Shown here piece after piece: positions 44,966 to 54,038 of a stretch of 64,000 nucleotides of DNA (positions are counted from its first letter, which is position 1; every line of letters starts with the position of its first letter). Location of the stretch: the NCBI RefSeq assembly GCF_000789255.1, contig NZ_CP009552.1, positions 1,488,001-1,552,000 on the forward strand, given 5' to 3'. The DNA comes from Geoglobus acetivorans (GTDB taxonomy: Archaea; Halobacteriota; Archaeoglobi; Archaeoglobales; Archaeoglobaceae). A program made the position numbers and the translations under genes. The notes under the pieces were generated by a model. That model was not told the DNA's origin. It was given only the letters and a program-made list of their open reading frames with translations, and searched no databases.

Positions 44966-45739
44966 ATGAAGTCCTCAGATAATCTCATAACACTTATAGC
45001 ATTCATAATTGGCATTTCCGTACTTGCACTGTCCCTTTACTCATTTTACACAGATTACAGCATGGGCAGGCCCGCCATAAATCTGGCAATAGACGTGATC
45101 TTTCTAATGTTTTCAGCAGTGCTCGTAGGTGGATCACTCAATCTCAGAAAAAGGTTGAAGGGATATGAAGTATCGGTCAATGCTGCATTCAACGAGGTCG
45201 TGTACAGCAGACTCAAACCGATCATGGAGGAGGTTGCGCTGGGCATAGTTGAGATGAACAGAGTATCAAAGAAAATCGAAAACCTTGAAAGAAAAATCTC
45301 TGCAATAGAAGAGCTTGCAACAACTCAGAAGCTGACTCCAGAAGAGAGAATAAACTTTTACTTTAAAGCAGTTGTAGTTATGGTGTTTTATATAGGACTT
45401 TTTATGTACATGACCCAGTACACGCTGCCTTACAACTACATCCTCTCCGCCCTCCTGTTCATTATCTGGTGGGGATTCATAACCTTCGAATTCCAGATAT
45501 TCGATAAGGGCGAGGCGCTCGTGATGCTCATTGCCCCGGTTCTCATAATCCCCTCACTATATACACTTACCAGAACACTTGCTGGCATTTCAATCGCTCA
45601 AGGAATGGTTTTCATCGCATCCGCATTTTATGCATATTACTACTACATAGTGGCAAAGGGAATCACCGGAACGGGCAATAAAGGGCTCAAAGACATGCTT
45701 GGAGAGTTCAGATCAAAAATTACAAGGAGGCAGGGTTAG
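44966..45739 (+). CDS. membrane protein with internal coiled coil
   Basis: Not recognised. 257 residues: two N-terminal helices (about 7-30 and 37-58), a cytoplasmic coiled coil of about 70 residues (MNRVSKKIENLERKISAIEE) and five C-terminal helices. A TATA-like CTTTTAAATTTACTC precedes it at 44935-44949. The 3' end overlaps the convergent signal peptidase gene by 4 bases. Confidence 0.55.
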   Translation: MKSSDNLITLIAFIIGISVLALSLYSFYTDYSMGRPAINLAIDVIFLMFSAVLVGGSLNLRKRLKGYEVSVNAAFNEVVYSRLKPIMEEVALGIVEMNRVSKKIENLERKISAIEELATTQKLTPEERINFYFKAVVVMVFYIGLFMYMTQYTLPYNYILSALLFIIWWGFITFEFQIFDKGEALVMLIAPVLIIPSLYTLTRTLAGISIAQGMVFIASAFYAYYYYIVAKGITGTGNKGLKDMLGEFRSKITRRQG

Positions 45740-46416
45740 CGCAATTCTCTGAGCAGTGAGTAGATGTATGCGGAGATCCCAATCACAACCACGGAAAGGG
45801 CATACTGCCGAAGGACATCCAGCATTTTCTTGTAGAACAAATATTCCTGCCCGTATGGCCCAATATCCCTAAGCTCCTTAGCATCGAGAATGAAGTAATT
45901 CCCCACACCCTTGACGACAATCGGTTTCCCGAAAACAAGGACAGCCTTACCAATTATATCACTCTTACTGATGGGGTTTGGGTCAGGTCCAGAGGCGTCG
46001 CCACCAGTATACACTTTATCACCCACAACCTTCAGAACCCGATGAGTAACAGAATAACCTACATCCTCTCTCACGAACATTATTATGTCTCCCTTTTCCG
46101 GCTCCTTGAAAATGGTCTGAACCAGGACAATATCTCCTCTCTCAAAAGTGGGATACATGCTGTTTGTAACTACTGCAGCGAAAAAAATCTTCATTGTAAT
46201 GCCAAGGTAGACTATCACAAGGAAAACAGCAAATTCTGCAACAGCCATCGCTATTGTGGCATTTCTACTCCTGCTACTATTCTCCAAAAGCTCGTGAATG
46301 TGCTTTCTCGTTCTTACCAGACTAATTTTTCTCCCAATTCCTTCACGATGGTTGTAAGCAAAGAATGCGGTGGCGAGAGCGCCTGCAATCAGCAGCTCAA
46401 TCATTGCAACCACCAT
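45736..46416 (-). CDS. signal peptidase I, archaeal Sec11 type
   Basis: 226 residues with a hydrophobic N-terminus, an anchor helix (AVFLVIVYLGITM), catalytic Ser86 in VTNSMYPTF, RGDIVLVQ, His126 in VTHRVLKVVGD, and Asp140 in YTGGDA: the Ser-His-Asp arrangement of archaeal/ER peptidases rather than the Ser-Lys of bacteria. The protein also has a C-terminal membrane helix. It overlaps the small upstream gene by 16 bases and so belongs to a three-gene operon with a CARDB-type surface protein. Confidence 0.88.
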   Translation of the reverse strand: MVVAMIELLIAGALATAFFAYNHREGIGRKISLVRTRKHIHELLENSSRSRNATIAMAVAEFAVFLVIVYLGITMKIFFAAVVTNSMYPTFERGDIVLVQTIFKEPEKGDIIMFVREDVGYSVTHRVLKVVGDKVYTGGDASGPDPNPISKSDIIGKAVLVFGKPIVVKGVGNYFILDAKELRDIGPYGQEYLFYKKMLDVLRQYALSVVVIGISAYIYSLLRELR

Positions 46417-46661
46417 ACAATGTAAAGCAGCAGATTTAATGTGATGTACAGAATTACCACATCTATCAGCAAATTCAGTGCATTTCTCCCTATTTCAATC
46501 CCTCTCGCCCCGTTTTCCGCCCTGATGCTGCCATCCCCATAAAACTTCAGAACAGCATTAACAAGTTCCAAAGGTAGTTTTGTCTCTGCAGATATTTTCT
46601 CAGGGTCTTTGATCCCCCGTTCAAGCTCCCTCAATACCAGGATTTCGTATTCAGACCTCAT
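46401..46661 (-). CDS. small protein: helix-turn-helix-like domain plus membrane helix
   Basis: 86 residues. Residues 1-50 look like a compact winged-helix start (EYEILVLRELERG, PEKISAETKLPLELVNAVL). Residues 60-84 form a strong membrane helix (LLIDVVILYITLNLLLYIVWW). A membrane-tethered DNA-binding protein or a small scaffold are both possible. Not recognised as a named family. Overlaps both neighbours (4 and 16 bases). Confidence 0.55.
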   Translation of the reverse strand: MRSEYEILVLRELERGIKDPEKISAETKLPLELVNAVLKFYGDGSIRAENGARGIEIGRNALNLLIDVVILYITLNLLLYIVWWLQ

Positions 46662-48484
46662 CTTCTCAGGTAGAACCTAAGAACTATAAGCACCGCCAAG
46701 ACTCCTACCAGTATTGTTACCGTGCCTGCATCCTTTCTGCCATTCTCACCGTTTTCCACTGCAGGAGTAGGTGTGGGCGATGCACTGGTTACGTTTTTCG
46801 CAAAAAAGACCTTTGATATACTGGAGTCATCAAGAAGCACTTTATAAGATCCCTCCTGTTTCGGGATATACTCAAACTCCACGTGCTTTTTCTCGTTCTG
46901 ATAGATGTTAACGGTCTCATTGTAAGCAACAATACCATTTATCTTGACCACAATCTCTGCCGTCCCTGTCCCACCCTCATTTTTAACGTCAAAGGATACC
47001 TTCACCGGCTGACCAACATCAACTATGAAATCACTGACCGACAGGTTCGAGTACTTCAGCTCCGGCGGAAGCTTCAGTTCAGTTTTCAATCTTATCGAGA
47101 CAGTTTTGTTGATAGATGAAAAGTCATAGAAAGAGGTCAGCAGGTCCGGAGCCTCTCTCAACCCATACTTCCTTTTTAAACCCGCATCGCTGAAGTAATA
47201 GTTGGTTACGTCCAGAACCACCTTTCCGCCCCTCTTCAAATAATCGCTGAAGGCAGTCATTTCCGGTTTATCAGTAACGTAGAACACGATGTCCGCCTTA
47301 TCCAGCTCGTAATCTTCCACAACACCAACATACGATACTGGCGCTTTATTCAACTGTCTGATATATTCAAGAAGGTCCGGAAGAATCTTCTCTGCCCTCT
47401 CATCGCTCTTGTAATAAAGCGCCACCTTCATTTCATCGCTGTAGTTTCCGTTCTTCCACAGATAAGCAAGAACGTTCGTGAGCATTTTTGCAGCATTATC
47501 TCTATTCATATCGTAGGCTTTTTCAAAATCGAAGTCTCTTGCCTTATTGTCCATCCCGCTTACACCAACGCTACCGAGAACGTAGTTGTTGGCCGAGAGT
47601 ACAAGAGTCCCATTACCCACTTTTCCGATCTTCAGGGGCTTGTTAAACAGATATGGCTGGACATAGACCGGCAGAACCTGCAATCCAGCTACTTTGCTCC
47701 ATCCCGCAGAAATTTCGAGTTTGTGATCACCAATGTCAAGTTGAGGAACGCTGAACTCCACCCTGGTAGATTCATAAGGTCCAAGCTCCACTTTTTTCTT
47801 TGAAAAATACTCACCATCAATCAAAAGCCTCAAGTAAAAGGACACTTTTTTGTTACCTGCGTTAAACACAGATACCTGAAGCGTATTATTCATACCTTCC
47901 GGCAAAATTGCAGCTTTTAAATTCGAATCAAATAAGTAGACCGTGCTTTTGACTTCATCAACCACATTAAACCTGATCTCTTTTTTGAGGTAATCCACAT
48001 CATTTCTCTTCTCAGTATAAACAAACAAACTTGCATCACTGCCATTGATCAGTCTTTCAAGGAAGCTTTTATACTCTTGTTCTGTTGCAGTTGTATTCAG
48101 AACATCGAAAACATAAACCACCGCTCTGTACTCGCCAGTCTTCCAGCTCTCCGGTATGTTTATATCAAAAACAGTGAAAATGCTGTTGGTCCAATCAAGA
48201 CCGGACTTTCTTATCACCTTCCCTGCCACCGGATAACCATCGGGATCGTATACAACCACCAGAAAGTCCACGGCATACGCTCTGAAGTGATTGATATCCG
48301 AGGCCTGAACGTATATCTTCGCAGTTTCCCCTTTTTCATAAGGAATTTTTCTTTCGATAAACTTACCATAGCCATCAACGTGGTCAACCAGTTTAATAGC
48401 AAAATTGTCTATCGCTAAAGTTGGACTCACCATGAACAGAAAAATAAGACATGCCAGGCAGACAATTCTCCCCCTCACATACAT
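46658..48484 (-). CDS. large secreted protein with CARDB-like domains and C-terminal TM
   Basis: About 608 residues: signal peptide (LACLIFLFMVSPTLA), several beta-sandwich segments (NNTLQVSVFNAGNKKVSFYL; VDVGQPVKVSFDVKNEGGTG, a CARDB hallmark), a middle alpha/beta part (residues about 310-450) resembling a glutamine-amidotransferase-like/DUF4350 fold (DIVFYVTDKP, LKRGGKVVLDVTNYYF), and a C-terminal helix ending RFYLRR. ATG 48484 is preferred over 48526, which lies in the divergent promoter. Possibly a surface assembly or adhesion protein. Confidence 0.6.
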   Translation of the reverse strand: MYVRGRIVCLACLIFLFMVSPTLAIDNFAIKLVDHVDGYGKFIERKIPYEKGETAKIYVQASDINHFRAYAVDFLVVVYDPDGYPVAGKVIRKSGLDWTNSIFTVFDINIPESWKTGEYRAVVYVFDVLNTTATEQEYKSFLERLINGSDASLFVYTEKRNDVDYLKKEIRFNVVDEVKSTVYLFDSNLKAAILPEGMNNTLQVSVFNAGNKKVSFYLRLLIDGEYFSKKKVELGPYESTRVEFSVPQLDIGDHKLEISAGWSKVAGLQVLPVYVQPYLFNKPLKIGKVGNGTLVLSANNYVLGSVGVSGMDNKARDFDFEKAYDMNRDNAAKMLTNVLAYLWKNGNYSDEMKVALYYKSDERAEKILPDLLEYIRQLNKAPVSYVGVVEDYELDKADIVFYVTDKPEMTAFSDYLKRGGKVVLDVTNYYFSDAGLKRKYGLREAPDLLTSFYDFSSINKTVSIRLKTELKLPPELKYSNLSVSDFIVDVGQPVKVSFDVKNEGGTGTAEIVVKINGIVAYNETVNIYQNEKKHVEFEYIPKQEGSYKVLLDDSSISKVFFAKNVTSASPTPTPAVENGENGRKDAGTVTILVGVLAVLIVLRFYLRR

Positions 48485-48529
48485 GCATAGAACAAAAGAA
48501 ATAAATAATTTACCAGAGAACCACAAACT
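48485..48529. promoter_or_regulatory. divergent promoter, CARDB protein / hexaheme cytochrome
   Basis: AAATAAATAATTTA at 48500-48513 is TATA-like in both directions. It lies about 16 bases from each start, so both messages would be nearly leaderless. This links expression of the hexaheme cytochrome with the surface protein/signal peptidase operon. Confidence 0.45.
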
Positions 48530-49171
48530 GTGAAAAAAGTTGCGTTGCTCTCGGCAGCGATCCTTATACTGACAATAATGTTCGCATCTCTCACGCAGGC
48601 ATCAGAAGTAAACAACCCTCTGTACAAACAATACGAAGGTTTTTTTGCTCCCTGGCATAAAGCAAAGATTTGCATGCCCTGCCACATAAACACTCTGTCG
48701 GGAGAAGAGCTCGAGAAGTTTCTGAGGTGCACACCATGCCATAACAGAGAAGTGGACCTAAAAGACCAGAACCAGCTCCTCAAACTGCATGGGGCGACAG
48801 TCTGCATAAAATGTCACGTTGGAAGCAATTATGACATTAACAACATTGGATTGAAAGTCCACGTACCCCACATGAAGGTCTCATGCGATAATTGCCACGG
48901 AACCGATGGAGCCATATCCAAACCAGACAGAAACAAATGCACTGATTGCCATGGTTCAAATCCCCACAGTGTTCACAGCAGAGTTCTTGATGATATCTGC
49001 TTTGACTGTCACTCGGAATACATGAAGGACTACCTGCCAAAAATAAACAAAAAAGAACTGGAAAGCGTAGGGCTGCAGGTGACTCCAACCCCAGAAAGAC
49101 CCCAGGAAGCCCAAGTATCCTTCAAGAGCCTTTCGGACTTTATCTTGTGGATAGTCGATCTCCTGTTCTGA
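48530..49171 (+). CDS. secreted hexaheme cytochrome c
   Basis: 213 residues with a signal peptide (VALLSAAILILTIMFASLTQA), six CxxCH motifs (CMPCH, CTPCH, CIKCH, CDNCH, CTDCH, CFDCH) and a hydrophobic C-terminal tail (SDFILWIVDLLF) that could anchor it. The heme region (VPHMKVSCDNCHGTD, SNPHSVHS) resembles NapC/NrfH-adjacent or class III cytochromes, with extra His for bis-His ligation. GTG start. Confidence 0.82.
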   Translation: MKKVALLSAAILILTIMFASLTQASEVNNPLYKQYEGFFAPWHKAKICMPCHINTLSGEELEKFLRCTPCHNREVDLKDQNQLLKLHGATVCIKCHVGSNYDINNIGLKVHVPHMKVSCDNCHGTDGAISKPDRNKCTDCHGSNPHSVHSRVLDDICFDCHSEYMKDYLPKINKKELESVGLQVTPTPERPQEAQVSFKSLSDFILWIVDLLF

Positions 49172-49212
49172 TTTTTGAAAAACTATTTAACCAAAACCCA
49201 TCGCTTTTTTCC

Positions 49213-50646
49213 ATGCTCACCCCATTTGAAATCAAACTCCTCAAATCACTCGAAAAGAGCAGAGAATACAGTATCGACGATGCCGCCGAGATTGCTGGAA
49301 TGAAGAAAGACGCTGTAATAAAAGCAATTTATCTGCTTGCAGAAAAGGGATTCGTCAAAATTGAGGAAAAAATCTGGAAAGAATATGAACTGACCGAAGA
49401 GGGAATAAAATACCTGACCGAAGGACTTCCAGAAGAGAAACTCGTTTCAGAACTGGGGGAAGGTAAGAGGTCAATAAAGGAGCTTGAAGAAAAGTTTGGA
49501 AAAAGGCTGGTGGGCATTGCTCTCGGGAACCTCAAGAAAAAGGGCGCGGTAAAAATAGAAGGCGGAGTCGTTGAGCTCATTTCAGAGCCAGAGTTTTACG
49601 AAAAAACTGCACTTGAAAAAATTTACAGCGACAGAACTGCCAAGCTGGACGAAAAAATTCTGAAAGAACTGAAGAAGAGAAAGCTTTTGAGAGAGGAGCA
49701 GTTCAAGGAAGTATTCTTCAAAATAATCAGAAAACCCGATGTCGAGCTGAAGGAGAAAATTTCGGACATCACACCTGAGATCCTCATTTCAGGAACATGG
49801 AAGGGGAAAGAATTCTTAGAATATGACATAAAAATTCCCTCGAAAGAAGTATTCGCTGCCAAAATTCACCCATACGAGAGAATAATCAGAGAATGCAGAA
49901 AGATCTTTCTGGAGATGGGCTTCACAGAGATAAAGGGCCACTACATCCAGCCAGCATTCTGGAACTTCGATGCGCTCTTCCAGCCACAGGATCACCCCGC
50001 AAGAGAGATGCAGGACACGTTTTATCTGGAGAGATATGTCGAGCTTGAAGGGGATGCTGTTGAAAGAGTTAAGCTGACACATGAAGATGGGTGGGTGACC
50101 GGTTCCAAGGGATGGGGTGGAAAGTGGAGTCTTGAAAAGGCAAAACAACTCGTGCTGAGAACCCACACAACTGCAATAACAATCCACTACCTCGCTCTGA
50201 ATCCCGAGCCCCCCGTTAAGGCGTTCTGCATAGATAGGGTTTACAGAAGAGAGACCATAGATGCCACCCATTTACCAGAATTTGACCAGCTTGAGGGTGT
50301 GGTCCTCGACAGGGACGTTGGATTTGCTGACCTGCTTGGCCTGCTGAGGGAGTTTTTCCACAAGATGGGTTTTGAGGATGTAAGATTCAGACCCGGATAT
50401 TTCCCGTACACAGAGCCGAGTGTGGAGCCAGAGGTCTATGTTGAGGGTCTGGGGTGGGTCGAGCTTGGAGGGGCAGGAATATTCAGAAAAGAAGTTACCG
50501 AACCTCTCGGAATAAAGGGGAAAGTTCTCGCCTGGGGTCTCGGAATTGGCAGACTTGCGATGCTCAGGCTTGGAATGAAAGATCTGAGAAGGCTTTACAT
50601 ACCGGATATTGGCTGGCTGAGGTCACTTCCAGCAATAAAAAGGTAA
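49213..50646 (+). CDS. pheS: phenylalanyl-tRNA synthetase alpha subunit
   Basis: About 477 residues. The N-terminal winged-helix repeats (about 1-190) are typical of archaeal/eukaryotic PheRS alpha. The class II catalytic core follows: HPYERIIRECRKIFLEMGF, WNFDALFQPQDHPARE, THTTAIT, VYRRETIDATHLPEFDQLEG and motif 3 GLGIGRLAMLRLGM. ATG 49213 follows a TATA-like CTATTTAACC at about 49175-49190; the in-frame ATG 49147 lies inside the cytochrome gene. The beta subunit is not in the window. Confidence 0.95.
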   Translation: MLTPFEIKLLKSLEKSREYSIDDAAEIAGMKKDAVIKAIYLLAEKGFVKIEEKIWKEYELTEEGIKYLTEGLPEEKLVSELGEGKRSIKELEEKFGKRLVGIALGNLKKKGAVKIEGGVVELISEPEFYEKTALEKIYSDRTAKLDEKILKELKKRKLLREEQFKEVFFKIIRKPDVELKEKISDITPEILISGTWKGKEFLEYDIKIPSKEVFAAKIHPYERIIRECRKIFLEMGFTEIKGHYIQPAFWNFDALFQPQDHPAREMQDTFYLERYVELEGDAVERVKLTHEDGWVTGSKGWGGKWSLEKAKQLVLRTHTTAITIHYLALNPEPPVKAFCIDRVYRRETIDATHLPEFDQLEGVVLDRDVGFADLLGLLREFFHKMGFEDVRFRPGYFPYTEPSVEPEVYVEGLGWVELGGAGIFRKEVTEPLGIKGKVLAWGLGIGRLAMLRLGMKDLRRLYIPDIGWLRSLPAIKR

Positions 50647-50731
50647 ACGCCCTCTTTGGACTTTTCCAATTTTTCGCCATGTTTATAAATCAAATGGACT
50701 TTAGATTCTGTAAAAATCCCTTGACTGTGGT

Positions 50732-51709
50732 ATGATGCCGAGACCGCACACTAAATTTGCTATCCTGATCATCGCCGGAGCAATCTCATTTTTAGTCGGC
50801 ATCAGCACAGGCTCATCAAAAATCGGTCTGAACGAGATACTGGGCTTAATTTCAGGTGTTGAAAAAGAATACGTATCAAACATACTCGATTTCAGGCTGA
50901 GGCGCACACTCCTGTCAATACTCGTTGGGGTGGCGTTATCGTCGTCAGGATGTGCCATGCAATCCCTTTTCAGAAATCCCTTGGCGGACCCGTACATCAT
51001 AGGGGTTTCAAGCGGAGCAAGTGTTGGGGCTGCCATTGCAATCCTGACAGGTCACGGTTCTTCCATCAACATAATGGCTGCAGCATTCGTATCTGCCATA
51101 ATTACAGTATTTGTGGTATATTACCTGGGAAAAGATTCCACATATTCTCTCCTGCTCGCAGGTGTGGCGATGGCCACATTCCTTTCGGGAGTCACATCAC
51201 TTCTCATATACATCTCGGGACAGAGCCTGCACCAGGTTCTCTTCTGGATAATGGGTGGATTCTGGAACGCAAACTGGTTCAAGGTGAAAATCGCATTTGT
51301 AGGATCCATAATAGGCGTTGCAGTAATCCTGTACAACTCGTGGAGACTGAACGCCCTTTTGCTTGGAGAGGAACATGCACTTAGCGTGGGAATAAACATC
51401 GAAAGGCTCAAAAGAGAAATTATCGCTGCCACCGCATTTCTGACGGCAATTGCAGTATCGGTAAGTGGAGTTATAGGCTTCGTAGGCCTGATAATCCCGC
51501 ACACAATGAGGTTGCTCTTCGGGGAAGACAACAGAATAATTGTTCCGACATCTATTCTCTTTGCATTCACATTCATGCCAGCCGTGGACACGATTGCGAG
51601 AATAGTCGTTCCGGGTGAGCTTCCGGTGGGAGTTATCACATCACTTCTCGGCGCTCCATTTTTCATTTATCTCCTGAGGAGGAAGAGGTATGAAGCTAAA
51701 GGTCAATAA
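50732..51709 (+). CDS. btuC: FecCD-type ABC permease, probably cobamide (BtuC)
   Basis: 325 residues, about ten helices, FecCD family: NPLADPYIIGVSSGASVGA, then LLLAGVAMATFL and GFVGLIIPHTMR. These importers take up Fe-siderophores, heme or vitamin B12. The same operon carries cbiZ, so a cobamide substrate is likely. Tandem ATGs at 50732 and 50735. A TATA-like GTTTATAAATC lies at about 50679-50689. It overlaps btuD by 20 bases. Confidence 0.85.
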   Translation: MMPRPHTKFAILIIAGAISFLVGISTGSSKIGLNEILGLISGVEKEYVSNILDFRLRRTLLSILVGVALSSSGCAMQSLFRNPLADPYIIGVSSGASVGAAIAILTGHGSSINIMAAAFVSAIITVFVVYYLGKDSTYSLLLAGVAMATFLSGVTSLLIYISGQSLHQVLFWIMGGFWNANWFKVKIAFVGSIIGVAVILYNSWRLNALLLGEEHALSVGINIERLKREIIAATAFLTAIAVSVSGVIGFVGLIIPHTMRLLFGEDNRIIVPTSILFAFTFMPAVDTIARIVVPGELPVGVITSLLGAPFFIYLLRRKRYEAKGQ

Positions 51710-52451
51710 TGTTACTGTCAGGCTCAACAGTACCGAAATACTCAAAGATGTGAGTTTAGAGATAAACAGAGGGGAATTCGTAAGTCTGCTTGGGCCGAAT
51801 GGCAGTGGTAAATCAACAATACTCAGGACAATATATGGCATTCTTAAGCCGACCGGAGGCGCAGTATATCTGAATGGAAAAAAGATGAACGGTGCCGGTT
51901 TTGAGGAGGTTGCAAAGCTCATAGGATACCTGCCACAGGAACAGTCTGAAGCCAATCTGAAAGTTCTCGATGTTGTTCTGCTTGGGAGAACTCCATACAT
52001 AAGGATAAGCCCGGGCAAAGACGATTACGCACTCGCAATGAAAGCCCTTGAACTCGTTGGAATGGAGAATTTTGCACAGAGAAGATTCTCAGAGCTTAGT
52101 GGGGGAGAGAAGCAGAAGGTCATGCTTGCGAGAATTTTCTGCCAGAACACAGAGTTCATGCTTCTCGATGAACCCACCGCCCACCTCGACGTAAGGAGTC
52201 AGCTCGAAATTCTGGAAATTGTGAAAAAAATGGTGAAAACCGGTAAAAGCACCCTCATCTCCCTGCACGACATAAATCTCGCAGCAATGTTCAGCGACAG
52301 AATCCTCATGATCAGGAATGGTAAAATCATCCACGTAGGGACTCCTGAGGAGGTTATCCGGCCCGACAGGATAGAGGAGGTCTTCGGGATTCGGGCAGAG
52401 GTTATCAGGCACAACCAGAGAATCCTCGTAATTCCGGAGGTTGTCAGATGA
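51690..52451 (+). CDS. btuD: FecCD-linked ABC ATPase, probably cobamide (BtuD)
   Basis: 253 residues. Walker A GPNGSGKST, Q-loop YLPQEQSE, signature LSGGEKQKVMLAR, Walker B FMLLDEPTAHLD, switch SLHDINLAA. This is the FepC/BtuD pattern. It overlaps btuC by 20 bases and cbiZ by 4 bases. Confidence 0.9.
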   Translation: MKLKVNNVTVRLNSTEILKDVSLEINRGEFVSLLGPNGSGKSTILRTIYGILKPTGGAVYLNGKKMNGAGFEEVAKLIGYLPQEQSEANLKVLDVVLLGRTPYIRISPGKDDYALAMKALELVGMENFAQRRFSELSGGEKQKVMLARIFCQNTEFMLLDEPTAHLDVRSQLEILEIVKKMVKTGKSTLISLHDINLAAMFSDRILMIRNGKIIHVGTPEEVIRPDRIEEVFGIRAEVIRHNQRILVIPEVVR

Positions 52452-53002
52452 GGTATCGAGTTGAGGACAACACCCTCATTGTAGAGGGCAAATTTGATGC
52501 ATTAAGCTCAGGTCTGAAGGGTGGCTGGAAAAAGGTTAGCAGCATATTCAACCATACGGTTTCGGATGATTTCCTCGATTCTGATCCAGTCCATTATCTC
52601 GAAACCGTTGCAAAAAGACTTGGACTGAAAAATTACTTCGGGTTACTCACCTCAGTCCCTATGGAAAAGCTGGCAATCGTGAAAAAGGACGAAGTCACAG
52701 CATTCGTAACTGCGGGGGTCAAAAACCCCAACGAAGTCATCGGGACGATAAACATCATCCTGATAATTGATGCAGAACCATCAGATGGTGCGATGGTGAA
52801 CACCATAATAACCGCAACTGAGGCAAAGAGTCATGCCCTTCTGGAGATGGGTTATGGCTTTACAGGGACAAACACAGATGCTGCTGTGGTCGCAAGGACT
52901 GGTGGCAGATACTATGAATATGCCGGCCCCGCAAGCGATTTAGGGAGCAAAATCTGGTACTGCGTGAAAAGAGGAGTCTTAAAGAGTTTGAGCAAATGGT
53001 GA
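52448..53002 (+). CDS. cbiZ: adenosylcobinamide amidohydrolase
   Basis: 184 residues with the CbiZ pattern: LSSGLKGGWKKVSSIFNH near residues 20-37, AFVTAGVKNP, and TATEAKSHALLEMGYGFTGT NTDA, given here in two parts. CbiZ cleaves the nucleotide-loop side chain of imported pseudo-B12 or cobinamide so the archaeon can rebuild its own cobamide. Its position after btuCD is a known arrangement and identifies the transporter's substrate. Confidence 0.92.
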   Translation: MRYRVEDNTLIVEGKFDALSSGLKGGWKKVSSIFNHTVSDDFLDSDPVHYLETVAKRLGLKNYFGLLTSVPMEKLAIVKKDEVTAFVTAGVKNPNEVIGTINIILIIDAEPSDGAMVNTIITATEAKSHALLEMGYGFTGTNTDAAVVARTGGRYYEYAGPASDLGSKIWYCVKRGVLKSLSKW

Positions 53003-53076
53003 CTGGAGAACAATTCGTTAAAGTTAAATACAATTTTCTTTATCAAGCATCAAAAAAAATTTAGAGGTGGTATAGA

Positions 53077-54027
53077 ATGGAGTGGAAAAAAATTTTCATA
53101 TTCCTGACACTGGCTGCACTGATCCTCATATCAGGCTGCGCAGATATCAAAAGTCCCGAAATACAGAACAAATCCGGTGAAAATCTAAAAACCGAAAAAT
53201 TTCCCATTACCGTAACAGACGACTTTGGATTCAACGTAACAGTGGATAAAAAACCGGAGAGAATCATTTCCTTAGCACCATCGAACACAGAAATCCTGTT
53301 TGCTCTCGGTCTTGGAGACAGAATAGTTGGAGTTACTGAATACTGTAACTATCCCGAGGAGGCGAAAGAAAGACCGAAGGTTGGTGGATACTCCACAATT
53401 GACATCGAGAAGGTGCTCAGCCTGAAACCGGACCTGGTCGTTGCATCGTTTGGAAATGGCGAAGAGACCATACAAACCCTCAAGGAATACAATCTGACAG
53501 TAATAGCGCTAAATCCAAAAGATCTCAAAGGAATAATAAGAGATATTGAAATGCTCGGCAAAGTTACCGGAGAGGAGGAAAACGCAACCAGACTCATAAA
53601 AATGATGGAAAACAAAATTGAAACCGTGAAAGCCAAGGCTGAAAAAATGGAAGCAAGACCGAAGGTTGCCCACATCCTGTGGCATGATCCGATTTACGTC
53701 AGCGGTAACGGCACATTTGTAAATGAACTGATAACAATTGCCGGAGGACAGAACGCTTTTGGAGACGTTGAGGGCTGGAAGGTCGTAAGCATCGAAGACC
53801 TCTACTCAAAAGACCCAGACATAATCATCGTGAACAGCGGCGATGGAATGAATGCAAACGGTGAAAATATCATATACGAGTGGGTTACAAGCGAGCTTAA
53901 AGACCTCAGAGCAGTAAAAGAAGGAAAAGTGTTCGTAATAAACTCCGACATGATCTCAAGACCATCCTACAGACTCGTCTATGCTCTCGAGGAGATTTCA
54001 AACATAATAGCTGAAAATAGTGGTTAA
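53077..54027 (+). CDS. btuF: cobamide-binding lipoprotein (BtuF-like)
   Basis: 316 residues with a lipobox (ALILISGCAD) and two substrate-binding lobes: PERIISLAPSNTEILFALGL, GVTEYCNYPEEAK, PDLVVASFGNGE and VFVINSDMISRPSYRLVYALEE. The helical-backbone class III binding-protein fold fits BtuF. AAATTAAATAC (53023-53033) is its own TATA-like element, with GAGGTGGT upstream of the ATG, so it can be transcribed separately from btuCD-cbiZ. Confidence 0.9.
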   Translation: MEWKKIFIFLTLAALILISGCADIKSPEIQNKSGENLKTEKFPITVTDDFGFNVTVDKKPERIISLAPSNTEILFALGLGDRIVGVTEYCNYPEEAKERPKVGGYSTIDIEKVLSLKPDLVVASFGNGEETIQTLKEYNLTVIALNPKDLKGIIRDIEMLGKVTGEEENATRLIKMMENKIETVKAKAEKMEARPKVAHILWHDPIYVSGNGTFVNELITIAGGQNAFGDVEGWKVVSIEDLYSKDPDIIIVNSGDGMNANGENIIYEWVTSELKDLRAVKEGKVFVINSDMISRPSYRLVYALEEISNIIAENSG

Positions 54028-54038
54028 ACTGCTAAATA

